Shown here: positions 49,199 to 59,181 of the stretch, one piece after another
How positions within the stretch are numbered: position 1 is the stretch's first letter
Layout of the letters: each line of letters starts with the position of its first letter
Source of the DNA: Frateuria soli
Lineage (GTDB): Bacteria; Pseudomonadota; Gammaproteobacteria; Xanthomonadales; Rhodanobacteraceae
Assembly: GCF_021117385.1 (NCBI RefSeq)
Contig: NZ_CP088252.1
Coordinates: 2,812,501-2,876,500, forward strand
Direction: 5' to 3'
DNA: 64,000 bases
Position numbers and translations under genes: made by a program
The notes under the pieces: generated by a model
Seen by the model: only the letters and a program-made list of their open reading frames with translations
Told to the model about the DNA's origin: nothing
The model's database searches: none

Positions 49199-49598
49199 TT
49201 CTAGCGACGCGCCCGGCCTCCGCAAGGGGCTGGAACGCGAATGGCTCAGCAGGTGGGGTGACAGGTGGGCGGTTTCAAGGGGGGCTTGGGGGGAAACGGC
49301 GGTCCTTCGACTTCGCCTGCGGGCTACGCTCAGGACGAGCGGTTCTTCCGGCCCATCCCGACGAGCGCCTTGCGGCACGAGGACATCCGTTCGCGCTGAG
49401 CGTAGCCCGCAGGGCGAGGTCGAAGCGCCTGTCCCGGGCTCCAGAACCGGCACCCTGCCCCGGGACAGGGTGCCGAAGGGCGGACGAGGATTCGGCCGAA
49501 GCGCGACGCCCCGCGATACCGAACCCTTTTCCCAATGCCTCTCGCGAGGGAGGGCTGAAGCCGGCGCACACCCCTTCGCCGGGCTACCATGGGTCGCC
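49199..49598. repeat. Long inverted repeats and GC-rich gap before cutA
   Basis: This gap has no gene I can support. It has two inverted repeat pairs. One has arms about 49305-49333 (CTTCGACTTCGCCTGCGGGCTAC region) and 49396-49425, mirror images of 20-odd bases with small gaps. The other is CCTGTCCCGGG (49428-49438) with CCCGGGACAGG (49459-49469). These resemble common mobile palindromes (REP/BIME type) of environmental Proteobacteria. Confidence 0.65.
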
Positions 49599-49937
49599 AT
49601 GCCCGATCCCGTCCTGCTCTGCTACTGCACCTGCCCCGACGCCGACAGCGCCCGACACATCGCCGAGGCGCTGGTGGCCGAGCGCCTGGCCGCCTGCGTG
49701 AACCAGCTACCCGGTATCGCCTCGACCTACCGCTGGCAGGGCAAGGTCACCACCGATGCCGAACACCTCCTGCTGATCAAGACCACCGCGGATCGTTTCA
49801 AGGCTCTGCGCACGCGGCTGCTGGCGCTGCATCCGTACGACCTGCCCGAGCTCATCGGCGTGCCGGTAGTACAAGCGCACGACCCCTACCTGGCGTGGGT
49901 CCGCGAGGCCACCGGCGACGCGCCGCAAGACTGCTGA
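49599..49937 (+). CDS. cutA: Divalent cation tolerance protein CutA
   Basis: The 112-residue protein is the CutA trimer family, linked to copper and other divalent metal tolerance. It starts at ATG 49599 (MPDPVLLCYCTCPDADSARH) and shows the CVNQLPGIASTYRWQGK strand and the C-terminal HPYDLPELIGVPV. In many Proteobacteria cutA lies beside dsbD, as here with one permease in between, and its frames are conserved with groESL upstream. Role as true copper tolerance factor is by family. Confidence 0.93.
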   Translation: MPDPVLLCYCTCPDADSARHIAEALVAERLAACVNQLPGIASTYRWQGKVTTDAEHLLLIKTTADRFKALRTRLLALHPYDLPELIGVPVVQAHDPYLAWVREATGDAPQDC

Positions 49938-49994
49938 CAGCCGTTGTCAGGGGGGCCCAGGCAGACTTGTCTTCCCCCACTCCCACAGCCCAAG

Positions 49995-50888
49995 ATGAAA
50001 AAGACCGACTACGCCGTCCTGCTGTCGCTGGGCGCCTTGTGGGGCGGCTCGTTCCTGTTCATGCGCATGGGCGCGGACGCCTTCGGCGCATTGCCGCTGG
50101 CCGGCCTGCGTGCCATTGGTGCGGCGCTGTGTTTCCTGCCGCTGCTGGCCTCGCGCAGGCGCCTGGCCGAATGGCGCACGCACTGGTGGCCGATCGCCGT
50201 GGTCGGGGTCACCAACTCGGCCATGCCGTTCCTGCTGTTCACCTTCGCCACGCGCAGCCTGCCGGCGGGGCTGGCCTCGATTATCGACGGCATGACGCCG
50301 ATGTTCGCCGCGCTCATCGGCTGGCTGTGGCTGGGTCAGCGGCTGGACGCCTGGCGCGGCGCCGGACTGGTGGCCGGTTTTGCCGGCATCCTCTGGCTGG
50401 CCGAGGGCAGCCTCGCGCTCGGCCCCGGCGCAGGCCTCGCGCTGTTCGCCTGCGTGGCCGCCACTGTTCTGTATGGCTACGCGGTGCATTACACGCACCT
50501 GCGGCTGGCGGACGTCAGGCCGCTGGTGGTGACCGTCGGCAGCCATATGGTCGCCGCGCTGGTGCTGTTGCCGACGACGCTCCTGGCCTGGCCGACCCGC
50601 ACGCCGCCGATGCAGGCGTGGCTGGCGGCCGCCGGCCTCGCCGTGCTGTGCACCGCGCTGGCCTACGTGCTGTTCTTCTGGGTGCTGGCGCGCGTGGGCG
50701 CGCAGCGCATCATGGTCATTCCGTACCTGATTCCCGCATTCGGCGTGCTGTGGGGCGGGCTGCTGCTGGGCGAGCCGCTGACGATGCGCATGCTGGGCGG
50801 CTGCGCGGTCATCCTGCTGGGCACCGCGCTCACCACCGGACTGGTCCGTCCGCGGCGCACTCCGGCGCTGGCCGTCGAGGAAAGCTGA
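49995..50888 (+). CDS. EamA-family (DMT) permease
   Basis: The 297-residue membrane protein has ten hydrophobic segments in two EamA repeats (residues about 5-140 and 150-285) and the usual LGALWGGSFLFMR opening. DMT carriers export metabolites or amino acids; the substrate is unknown. ATG 49995 is 57 bases past cutA. The C-terminal AVILLGTALTTGLVRPRR is the region partly repeated in the decayed copy at 50975. It is placed between cutA and dsbD, which are neighbours in many relatives, so it could be an insertion. Confidence 0.85.
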   Translation: MKKTDYAVLLSLGALWGGSFLFMRMGADAFGALPLAGLRAIGAALCFLPLLASRRRLAEWRTHWWPIAVVGVTNSAMPFLLFTFATRSLPAGLASIIDGMTPMFAALIGWLWLGQRLDAWRGAGLVAGFAGILWLAEGSLALGPGAGLALFACVAATVLYGYAVHYTHLRLADVRPLVVTVGSHMVAALVLLPTTLLAWPTRTPPMQAWLAAAGLAVLCTALAYVLFFWVLARVGAQRIMVIPYLIPAFGVLWGGLLLGEPLTMRMLGGCAVILLGTALTTGLVRPRRTPALAVEES

Positions 50889-50974
50889 GCGGCGCCCGCC
50901 GGGATGCAGGTTATCGCGGCGGCGCCCCCGGCACGCCTCGCACCCAATGGCAGTGCCGTATCCGATCCCGCCTC

Positions 50975-51100
50975 CGCGGCGCTGCGGGGGACGCTGTTTC
51001 CCGGCGACCGGGTCATCCTGGCGATGGCCCGCGGGTGCGCGGTGATCCTGCCGGGGCGTTCACCACCGGAGTGGAGCGCCCACCCGCCGCGCCGGCATAA
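50975..51100 (+). pseudogene. Decayed C-terminal remnant of a second EamA permease
   Basis: Read in two frames, this piece encodes GTLFPGDRVILAMARGCAVILPG and, after a one-base frameshift near 51054, GAFTTGVERPP and a stop. It lines up with the end of the EamA gene upstream (GEPLTMRMLGGCAVILLGTALTTGLVRP). The rest of the gene is missing. It is best read as the tail of a duplicated and then deleted permease. Confidence 0.55.
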
Positions 51101-51166
51101 GGCCGCAGTCGGCGGCGGGAGGGCGCCAGCCGCGCCATAATCCCTCCCAACCCCACCAGGGTCCCC

Positions 51167-53341
51167 ATGATGCGAACGATGTCGTCCGGCCGGCTGGCCA
51201 CCCTCGCCCTGCTTCTGCTGGGCCTGCTGTTCACGCTTCCCGCGCCGGCGCAGGAGGACGACGGCCTGTTGCCGGTCACCGAGGCCTACAGGCTCAGCGC
51301 CGACGTCTCCACCCCCGGGCTGCTCAAGCTGCACTGGGAGATCGCGCCGGACTACTACCTCTACCGCGGCCGCATGAAGTTCAAGCCGGCCGATGGCGTG
51401 ACGCTCGGCGAGCCCACCTTCCCGGACGGCGAGAAGCACCACGACGAATACCTGGGCGACGTGGAGATCTACCATCACGCGATCGACGCCAGCGTGCCCT
51501 ACACCTTGCCGCCCGGTGCGACGCGGCTGCGCCTGGGCGTGCAGTTCCAGGGCTGCCACGAGGTCGACCCGAAGATCTGCTACCCGCCGCACACCGAGCA
51601 ACTGGACCTGCCGCTGCCGGCTGTCGCCGCGACGGGCAACGGCTCGCTCGGCACCGCGCTGCAGCAGCTCGGCGCCACCCGCGGCGGCCCCGGCAGCGAC
51701 GCCCCGCTGCCGGCCGAACAGGCCTTCAGGCTCGAAGCCGTGGCGCAGGACCGGCAACACCTGCTGCTGCGCTGGACGATGCCACCCGGCTATTACCTCT
51801 ACCGCGACCAGACCCGGCTGCGCTTGCGCGACGGCGGGGACCTGGCGCTGGCGCCGCAGTGGCCGGCCGGCACGCGCAAGGATGACCCGCACTTCGGCAG
51901 CGTCATCGTCTACTTCGACGAACTGGACCTGCCGGTCACGGTGACGGGCGACCTCGGCGGCCGCACGCGCCTGGCGCTGGAAGCCAGCTTCCAGGGCTGC
52001 CAGGACGGTGGCCTGTGCTACCCGATGATGACCCGCGCGCTGGAGGTCGACCTCGGCGGCTCGCCGGCGACCGGCACGCCCACGACCACCGCGCCGGAAG
52101 CGCCGCCCGCATCCGCGACCCCGGGGCCGCTGCAGACCCGGCTTTGGCTCGCCCTGCTGTTCGCCCTTGGCGGCGGGCTGGTGCTCAACCTGATGCCCTG
52201 CGTGCTGCCGGTGCTGTCGATCAAGGCGGTGGGCCTGCTGGAAAGCGGCGAGAGCCCGGCCCGCGCACGCGCGCACGCGCTCGCCTACACCGCCGGCGTG
52301 CTGCTGAGCTTCGTCGCGCTGGGACTGGGCATCCTGGCCTTGCGCTCGGCCGGACACGCGCTGGGCTGGGGCACGCAGCTGCAGCAACCGTTGCTGGTGG
52401 GCGTGCTGGCGCTGGTGATGCTGGCGGTGGGCCTGTCGATGTCGGGGCTGGTGCAGTTCGGCGCCTCGCTGGGCAACACGGGTGCGGGCCTGGCGACCCG
52501 CGGCGGCATGGCTGGCGATTTCTTCACCGGCGTGCTGGCGGTGGTGGTGGCCAGCCCCTGCACGGCGCCATTCATGGGCACGGCGCTGGCCTATGCCTTC
52601 GCCGCGCCCGCCCTGCATGCGCTGGCGGTGTTCGTGGCGCTCGGCCTGGGCCTGGCGCTGCCGTTCCTGCTGGTCGGCTTCGTGCCGGCGCTGGCGCGGC
52701 GGCTGCCGCGGCCGGGGCGCTGGATGGAGACGCTCAAGCAGTTGCTGGCCTTCCCGATGTACCTGAGCGCCGCTTGGCTGGCCTGGGTGCTGGCCAACCA
52801 GCGCGGCGCCGACGCGGTTGGCCTGCTGCTGGTTGCGGCGGTGTTCCTGGCGCTGGCCCTGTGGTGGTTCGAGCGCAGCCGCGGCCGCCCCGGACTGGTG
52901 CGCGCGCCGGTGCTGCTGGCGCTGCTGGCCACCGTGGCGCCGCTGTACGCACTGGCCCAGTTGCCGCCGCCGCTGCGCGCGGCGCAGGCGGAGACCGGCA
53001 CGGTCCCCTACAGCCCGGAGAAGCTGGCCGAGCTGCGTGCCGCGGGCACCCCGGTGTTCGTCGACATGACTGCCGACTGGTGCGTCACCTGCAAGGCCAA
53101 CGAGCACACCGTGCTGGACACGGCCGCCTTCCGCGCACTGCTCGAGCGCACCGGCGCGGTCTACATGAAGGGGGACTGGACCGACGTCAACCCCACCATC
53201 GCCGCCTTCCTGGAGCAGTACCACTCGCCGGGCGTACCGCTGTACGTGGTGTTTCCGCGCGGTGGCGGCGAGGGGCGCAAGCTGCCGACAGTGCTCACCG
53301 GCAGCCTGGTCGAGCAGGCCCTGACCGAAGCGGCCCGCTGA
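51167..53341 (+). CDS. dsbD: Thiol:disulfide interchange protein DsbD with tandem N-terminal domains
   Basis: DsbD moves electrons from cytoplasmic thioredoxin to the periplasm. The 724-residue protein is longer than E. coli's 565 because the DsbD alpha domain is doubled: the first (residues about 30-150) has C130 and C138, the second (about 175-300) has C278 and C284. Then comes the membrane domain with C345 (NLMPCVLPVLS) and C465 (VASPCTAPF), then the periplasmic gamma domain with the CxxC pair C639 and C642 (DWCVTCK). Signal peptide at residues 1-28. The stop is 1 base before the TlpA gene ATG, so they are coupled. Confidence 0.93.
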   Translation: MMRTMSSGRLATLALLLLGLLFTLPAPAQEDDGLLPVTEAYRLSADVSTPGLLKLHWEIAPDYYLYRGRMKFKPADGVTLGEPTFPDGEKHHDEYLGDVEIYHHAIDASVPYTLPPGATRLRLGVQFQGCHEVDPKICYPPHTEQLDLPLPAVAATGNGSLGTALQQLGATRGGPGSDAPLPAEQAFRLEAVAQDRQHLLLRWTMPPGYYLYRDQTRLRLRDGGDLALAPQWPAGTRKDDPHFGSVIVYFDELDLPVTVTGDLGGRTRLALEASFQGCQDGGLCYPMMTRALEVDLGGSPATGTPTTTAPEAPPASATPGPLQTRLWLALLFALGGGLVLNLMPCVLPVLSIKAVGLLESGESPARARAHALAYTAGVLLSFVALGLGILALRSAGHALGWGTQLQQPLLVGVLALVMLAVGLSMSGLVQFGASLGNTGAGLATRGGMAGDFFTGVLAVVVASPCTAPFMGTALAYAFAAPALHALAVFVALGLGLALPFLLVGFVPALARRLPRPGRWMETLKQLLAFPMYLSAAWLAWVLANQRGADAVGLLLVAAVFLALALWWFERSRGRPGLVRAPVLLALLATVAPLYALAQLPPPLRAAQAETGTVPYSPEKLAELRAAGTPVFVDMTADWCVTCKANEHTVLDTAAFRALLERTGAVYMKGDWTDVNPTIAAFLEQYHSPGVPLYVVFPRGGGEGRKLPTVLTGSLVEQALTEAAR

Positions 53342-53342
53342 C

Positions 53343-53870
53343 ATGATGTCCCGCGCAAGCTGGCTGATCCTTGCCCTGGCGGTGCTCGCCGCCGCGGCCG
53401 GCGGCTGGCTGCAGCACGCCTCGCGCGAGCGGCGCGGGACGGACCTGGTCGGCCAGCCGGTGCCGGCGATGCGGCTGCCCGACCTGGACGGGCGCCCGCA
53501 CGCCCTCGCCGACTACGCCGGCCGCCGCGTGGTGGTCAATCTCTGGGCCAGCTGGTGTGGTCCGTGCCGGAAGGAGATGCCGGCGCTGGCCGCGGCGCAG
53601 GCCCGCTTCGGCGGCGATCATCCGGTGGTGGTCGGCATCGCCATGGATACGCCCGAGAACGTGCGCGCCTACCTGAATACTTATCCGGTCAACTACCCGA
53701 TCCTGCTCGGCCGGCTGGACGACCCGGACAGCGCGCGGCAGCTGGGCAACGGCGCAGGCGTACTGCCCTACAGCCTGCTGCTGGACGCCGACGGCACCGT
53801 GCTGGCGAGCCACGCCGGCGTGCTGGATGCGGCCATGCTGGAGCGCTGGCTCGGCAAGAGCTCCCCGTAG
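53343..53870 (+). CDS. TlpA/ResA-like thioredoxin-family protein
   Basis: The 175-residue protein has an N-terminal membrane anchor (residues about 5-22) and a periplasmic thioredoxin fold with the WCGPC active site, C72 and C75. It likely receives electrons from the DsbD just upstream and reduces periplasmic substrates such as apo-cytochrome c. Its ATG is 1 base after the dsbD stop. The VLPYSLLLDADG stretch with cis-Pro is as expected. Confidence in redox role is high, in specific substrate low. Confidence 0.88.
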   Translation: MMSRASWLILALAVLAAAAGGWLQHASRERRGTDLVGQPVPAMRLPDLDGRPHALADYAGRRVVVNLWASWCGPCRKEMPALAAAQARFGGDHPVVVGIAMDTPENVRAYLNTYPVNYPILLGRLDDPDSARQLGNGAGVLPYSLLLDADGTVLASHAGVLDAAMLERWLGKSSP

Positions 53871-54083
53871 GAGCGCACCTGGGCGCGACCGGGAGGCCGC
53901 GCGCGCCGTAGTGGCCTGCGGTCGAGCACGGATGCGCCCCTGCAAGAGTTGCTCCGCATACAGCCAGGCTGGGCAAGAGCCCGCTGTAGGAACACACCTG
54001 CGCGCGACCGGGAGGATTCCGCGCATCTCGGCAGCCCCCCCCGGTCGCGCACAGGTGCGCTCCCACATGGACTGGTCTGGTCT
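53866..54083. repeat. Two GGAGCGCACC-type palindromic repeats
   Basis: The first copy (about 53866-53945) begins GTAGGAGCGCACCTGGGCGCGACC and ends with a degenerate arm at CGGATGCGCCCCTGCAA. The second (about 53986-54066) runs from GTAGGAACACACCTGCGCGCGACC to GGTCGCGCACAGGTGCGCTCCCAC. Both are inverted repeats with 20-25 base arms. They form most of the gap between the TlpA gene and aroQ; no gene is supported in it. Confidence 0.7.
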
Positions 54084-54220
54084 ACATACGCCCACGCACG
54101 GTTTGTGCGCCAGTTCTCCGCCGAACATCGCCGAACTGCGCCGAAGTGGACAAACATCGCGAAGCGCGCGCACACTTCGCTCCCTCGCCGGAACGCTCCG
54201 GCTGGCTGCCAAGGTGTCGC

Positions 54221-54664
54221 GTGGCGAAACTGCTGGTCCTGCACGGGCCCAACCTCAACCTGCTGGGCTCGCGCGAGCCGGAGGTCTACGGGCGTGACAC
54301 GCTCGCGGACATCGACGCGCGACTGGCCGCGCAGGCGCAGGCGGCCGGGCACCAGCTGTCGAGCTTCCAGTCCAACGCCGAGCACGCCCTGGTCGAACGC
54401 GTGCAGCAGGCGCGCGACGAGGGCATCGACTGGATCCTGATCAACCCGGCCGCCTTCACCCACACCAGCATCGCCCTGCGCGATGCGCTGGCGGCGGTGG
54501 CGATCCCGTTCATCGAGGTGCACCTGTCCAACGTGCATGCGCGCGAGCCCTTCCGCCGCCACTCCTATCTGTCCGACCTGGCGGCAGGCGTGGTCTGCGG
54601 CTTCGGCGCGAACAGTTATGAGCTGGCGCTCCAGGCCGCCCTGCAGCGGCTCGCGCCGGCCTGA
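54221..54664 (+). CDS. aroQ: 3-dehydroquinate dehydratase, type II
   Basis: AroQ dehydrates 3-dehydroquinate in the shikimate pathway. The 147-residue length is normal for the dodecameric type II enzyme. The start is a GTG at 54221 ([20 protein letters not shown]), with AAGG upstream; no ATG gives the conserved N-terminus. The catalytic Tyr is in [11 protein letters not shown], and the [17 protein letters not shown] and [20 protein letters not shown] motifs are present. aroQ-accB-accC is a conserved order in Gammaproteobacteria. Confidence 0.95.
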   Translation: MAKLLVLHGPNLNLLGSREPEVYGRDTLADIDARLAAQAQAAGHQLSSFQSNAEHALVERVQQARDEGIDWILINPAAFTHTSIALRDALAAVAIPFIEVHLSNVHAREPFRRHSYLSDLAAGVVCGFGANSYELALQAALQRLAPA

Positions 54665-54723
54665 TTCCCACTACTAAAGACCCGACCGGCCGCCCGCGCG
54701 GCCCCGAACAAGAAGGCACTCCC

Positions 54724-55191
54724 ATGGATCTGCGCAAGATCAAGAAGCTGATCGACCTGCTCGAGGAATCCAACCTCGCGGAACTGGAAATCAAGGAAGG
54801 CGAGGAAGTGGTCCGCCTCTCGCGCGTGCCCACCGGCGGCATGACCGTCGCCGCCGCGCCCGTCGCCGTGCAGGCCGCCCCGATCGCTCCCGTTGCGGCC
54901 CCGGCCGCCGCGCCGGCCGCCGCCGACGTCCCGGCGGCGCCCCCCGGCCTGCCCGACGGCCACGTGGTCAAGGCGCCGATGGTCGGCACCTTTTACGCCT
55001 CGGCCACGCCGGGCGCGGCTGCCTTCGTCAAGGTCGGCCAGCAGGTCAAGGCCGGCGAGACGCTGGGCATCATCGAGGCGATGAAGATGTTCAACCAGAT
55101 CGAGGCCGACGTCGCCGGCACCGTGCAGGCGATCCTCGTCGAGAACGGGCAGCCGGTCGAGTTCGACCAGCCGATGTTCGTGATTGCCTGA
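54724..55191 (+). CDS. accB: Acetyl-CoA carboxylase biotin carboxyl carrier protein
   Basis: AccB carries biotin for fatty-acid synthesis. The 155-residue protein has the N-terminal helix, an Ala/Pro-rich hinge (about 40-78) and the biotinyl domain with K121 in EAMKMFNQI as the biotinylated lysine. Its start ATG 54724 follows GAAGGCAC. In most relatives accC follows at once; here a four-helix-bundle gene lies between them. Confidence 0.97.
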   Translation: MDLRKIKKLIDLLEESNLAELEIKEGEEVVRLSRVPTGGMTVAAAPVAVQAAPIAPVAAPAAAPAAADVPAAPPGLPDGHVVKAPMVGTFYASATPGAAAFVKVGQQVKAGETLGIIEAMKMFNQIEADVAGTVQAILVENGQPVEFDQPMFVIA

Positions 55192-55192
55192 G

Positions 55193-55228
55193 GGGCCGGG
55201 AATCGGGAATCGTGATTCGGGAATCGTT
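55193..55228. repeat. Flanking repeat on the left of the inserted four-helix-bundle gene
   Basis: Tandem pieces of GGGAATCG and its variants (GGCCGGGAATCGGGAATCG, TGATTCGGGAATCG) border the left side. The right border (55606-55638) has the inverted form CGAATCCCGAATTCCGAATCTCGAATCCC. The two arms face each other across the inserted gene. Confidence 0.75.
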
Positions 55229-55592
55229 CAAGCGGCCGCATGAGCGCCTGAAGGTCTGGCAGGATGCGATGTGCCTGGTCGAAGACGTTTACCGGTTCTC
55301 TGCCTCGTTTCCCGAAACAGAGCGCTTCGGCCTTACTGCGCAGGTGCGTCGCGCAGCGGTCAGCATCCCCTCGAACATTGCCGAAGGCGCGGCACGACGG
55401 TCCAAGCAGGAATATCTACGGTTCCTCTCGATCGCACGCGGCTCGCTGTCGGAACTGGATACGCAATACCAGATTGCTTTAAGGCTCGGGTATGCCGTTG
55501 GCTCGGCCTCACTCGATGAATCCATCAACCGGACATTCGCCAAGCTGAATGCCTTGCTAAAGGCATTGGCTCCCGCCAGGAGTGCGTCGTGA
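55212..55592 (+). CDS. Four-helix-bundle protein (23S rRNA intervening sequence type) inserted between accB and accC
   Basis: The 126-residue protein belongs to the four-helix-bundle family first found encoded in intervening sequences of 23S rRNA (TIGR02436). The typical core runs from [12 protein letters not shown] (residue 9 on) through [17 protein letters not shown] to [23 protein letters not shown] at 55212 seems to be the start, inside the left repeat, with a weak ribosome site. It lies within the accB-accC operon flanked by facing GAATCGGGAATC repeats, so it appears to be an inserted element. Molecular function is unknown. Confidence 0.85.
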   Translation: MIRESFKRPHERLKVWQDAMCLVEDVYRFSASFPETERFGLTAQVRRAAVSIPSNIAEGAARRSKQEYLRFLSIARGSLSELDTQYQIALRLGYAVGSASLDESINRTFAKLNALLKALAPARSAS

Positions 55593-55605
55593 ACTTGACG
55601 CCGGT

Positions 55606-55638
55606 TTTGCGAATCCCGAATTCCGAATCTCGAATCCC
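55606..55638. repeat. Flanking repeat on the right of the inserted four-helix-bundle gene
   Basis: GCGAATCCCGAATTCCGAATCTCGAATCCC ends directly at the accC ATG (55639), so it takes the place where a ribosome-binding site would lie. It is the inverse of the left flank. Confidence 0.75.
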
Positions 55639-57006
<1,368 letters not shown>

Positions 57007-57026
57007 GCGGTCCGCAGGACACCTCT

Positions 57027-57088
57027 TGCAGGAGCGCACCTGTGCGCGACCGTGATGGATGGCGGTCGCGCACAGGCGCGCTCCTGCA
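57027..57088. repeat. GGAGCGCACC-type palindromic repeat
   Basis: TGCAGGAGCGCACCTGTGCG and the mirror arm, ending CGCGCTCCTGCA, form 25-base arms with one mismatch around a 12-base centre. This is the cleanest copy of the family in the window, in the accC-prmA gap. Confidence 0.85.
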
Positions 57089-57122
57089 GTGATCAACAAG
57101 CAACGCGCACGCAAACGCACCC

Positions 57123-58019
57123 ATGCCTTTTCTGGAACTCGCCCTCACCCTCCGCGCCGAGCAGCAGCCGCGCGTGGAGGAGGCCCTCGACGACCTGGGC
57201 GCCCTCTCGATCACCCTGCGCGACGCCGACGCCGAAACGCCGGACGAGCAGGCGATCTTCGAGCCCGGCGTGGGCGAGCTGCCGCTGTGGCCGACGGTCA
57301 CGCTCGATGCGCTGTTCGAGGCCGGCACTGACCGCCGTGGCCTGGTGGAGGCACTGGGCGAGCTGCTGCCCTGGCTGGAGCCTGACCAGCTCGCCTTCCG
57401 CGACGTCGCCGACGAGGACTGGGAGCGCGCCTGGATGGACCAGTTCAAGCCGATGCCGTTCGGGCGAAGGCTGTGGATCTACCCCTGGAACATCGAACCG
57501 CCCGCCGACGGCGACATCGTGGTCGTGCGGCTGGACCCGGGCCTGGCCTTCGGCAGCGGCACCCATCCGACGACTGCGCTGTGCCTGGAATGGCTGGACG
57601 GACTCGAGCTGTCCGGCAAGCGGGTGACCGACTACGGTTGCGGCTCGGGCATCCTGGCCATCGCCGCGCTCAAGCTCGGCGCCGCGGCCGCGATCGGCGT
57701 GGACAACGATCCGCAGGCGCTGATCGCCTCCGGCGACAACGCCGAACGCAACGGGGTCGCCGACCGGCTCTGCGTTTTCCTGCCCGGCGATGAACCGGAC
57801 GCGCCCGCCGACGTGTTCGTCGCCAACATCCTGGCTGGTCCGCTGGGTGAACTGGCCCCCACTTTCGCCGGCGCCTGCAAGAGCGGCGCACCCTTCGCCA
57901 TCTCCGGCATCCTGGCGGGCCAGCAGAACGAGCTGCTGGCCCGCTACGCCGAATGGTTCGACGATCTGCGGGTAGACGCCCGCGAAGACTGGATCCGCAT
58001 CAGCGGCCACCGCCGCTGA
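57123..58019 (+). CDS. prmA: Ribosomal protein L11 methyltransferase
   Basis: PrmA trimethylates ribosomal protein L11 at several lysines using S-adenosylmethionine. The 298-residue length and layout fit: an N-terminal substrate-recognition domain (MPFLELALTLRAEQQPRVEE) and a C-terminal methyltransferase with VTDYGCGSGILAIAALKLGA (motif I) and FVANILAGPLGELAP (motif IV). ATG 57123. The order accC-prmA is conserved. Repeats flank it on both sides. Confidence 0.96.
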   Translation: MPFLELALTLRAEQQPRVEEALDDLGALSITLRDADAETPDEQAIFEPGVGELPLWPTVTLDALFEAGTDRRGLVEALGELLPWLEPDQLAFRDVADEDWERAWMDQFKPMPFGRRLWIYPWNIEPPADGDIVVVRLDPGLAFGSGTHPTTALCLEWLDGLELSGKRVTDYGCGSGILAIAALKLGAAAAIGVDNDPQALIASGDNAERNGVADRLCVFLPGDEPDAPADVFVANILAGPLGELAPTFAGACKSGAPFAISGILAGQQNELLARYAEWFDDLRVDAREDWIRISGHRR

Positions 58020-58028
58020 CCGCGACCC

Positions 58029-58097
58029 CGGCGGGAGCGCACCCGCGCGCACTCGCGCGACCGCGATGCACGGCGGTCGCACACAGGTGCGCGGCCA
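58029..58097. repeat. GGAGCGCACC-type palindromic repeat, degenerate
   Basis: GGCGGGAGCGCACCCGCGCG is followed by CGGCGGTCGCACACAGGTGCG, a partly decayed copy of the family, in the gap between prmA and the DUF3426 gene. Confidence 0.65.
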
Positions 58098-58221
58098 TGA
58101 CGCCCCTTGCCGGAGTATCTTCCCGCGCGCGCGGGGAAGGCCGGGACGTGCCACCGGCAACGTGCATCCGCGCACACGCGCCGACCCGACAAACGCCGGC
58201 TTTCCCTTTACTCTTGCCGGC

Positions 58222-58998
58222 ATGTACACCCAGTGCCCCGACTGCCGCACCGTCTTCTCGCTCGACGCGAGCGTGCTGGCGCATGCGCGGGGGGCAGTGA
58301 TCTGCAGCAACTGCGAAACCCTGTTCGACGCACTGGACACGCTCGCCGACCAGCTGCCGCCGGAGCCGTTCCGGTTGCTTCCGGGCAACACGCGCTCGGA
58401 GGAAGCCCCCAGGCTCGAAGTGGCGATCTACCGTCCTCGCGAAGACGTGCCGGTTGCCGTGGCCGAAGCGCCGTCGACGCCCGCCTTCACCCCCGGCTTC
58501 GTCCGGGATCGGCGGACCGCGCGCCAGCGGCCGCGACGCTGGCCATGGGTCGTTACCTGCATCTGCCTGGCGCTGCTGCTGGCCGCCCAGGTGGCCTGGG
58601 CCAAGCGCGACGTGCTGGTCGCCGATCCGGCCATCGGCGCGTGGCTGCGCCAGGCCTGCACCACGCTCGGCTGCCGGCTGCCGCTGGTGCGCGACGTGCA
58701 TCGTTTGCACCTGGTCGCGCGCGACGTGCAGGCCCATCCGAGCGTGCCGGGTGCGCTGATGATCAGCGCCACCGTCCGCAACGACGCGCCGTTCGCCCAG
58801 CCCTATCCGGTGGTCTCGCTGACCCTGTCCGATGCCGATGGCCACCACGTGGCGATGCGTCGCCTGCACCCTTCCGAATACCTGGACGATGCCGCGGTGT
58901 TGCGCGCCGGGCTGGCGCCTGGCGCCAGTGCAGCGCTGTTGATCGAGGTCGCCGACCCTGGCAACCGCGCGGTGGCCTTCGAATTCGGTTTCGAGTGA
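58222..58998 (+). CDS. Zinc-ribbon and DUF3426 domain membrane protein
   Basis: The 258-residue protein starts at ATG 58222 with a zinc ribbon (MYTQCPDCRTVF and VICSNCETLF, two CxxC knuckles), then a linker, one transmembrane segment (about residues 110-130), and the DUF3426 domain (about 135-258) in the periplasm. Function is unknown. It lies between prmA and fis in many Xanthomonadales, as here. A role in membrane signalling is only a guess. Confidence 0.87.
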   Translation: MYTQCPDCRTVFSLDASVLAHARGAVICSNCETLFDALDTLADQLPPEPFRLLPGNTRSEEAPRLEVAIYRPREDVPVAVAEAPSTPAFTPGFVRDRRTARQRPRRWPWVVTCICLALLLAAQVAWAKRDVLVADPAIGAWLRQACTTLGCRLPLVRDVHRLHLVARDVQAHPSVPGALMISATVRNDAPFAQPYPVVSLTLSDADGHHVAMRRLHPSEYLDDAAVLRAGLAPGASAALLIEVADPGNRAVAFEFGFE

Positions 58999-59181
58999 AA
59001 CGGCGGTTTCAATCGAAACGAAAAGCCCCGGGCGCCAGCACTTAAATTTATCGCCCGGCGCCGGTACACTCGCCCCCTCACGCATGCGTTCTTCGCGTGC
59101 CAAGCGCGCCATGCCGGCGAGATCCACCATAACCCATGCAGCGGCCCACGCAGCCGCCGCGTCGCTCGTGAGGTACTGCCT
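58999..59181. other. Intergenic gap before fis
   Basis: No gene here. It is a little lower in GC (for example AACGAAAAGCCCC and ACTTAAATTTATCG near 59018-59050) and probably holds the fis promoter. I cannot assign specific sites. Confidence 0.4.

Noticed and set aside
50904-51140. Small 78-residue gene before dsbD
   Set aside because: Only its middle has meaning, as a frameshifted copy of the EamA end; no ribosome site or conserved start.
50663-53344. Long minus-strand open frame opposite dsbD
   Set aside because: Antisense to a clearly identified gene and has a Gln/Arg/His-rich composition typical of shadow frames.
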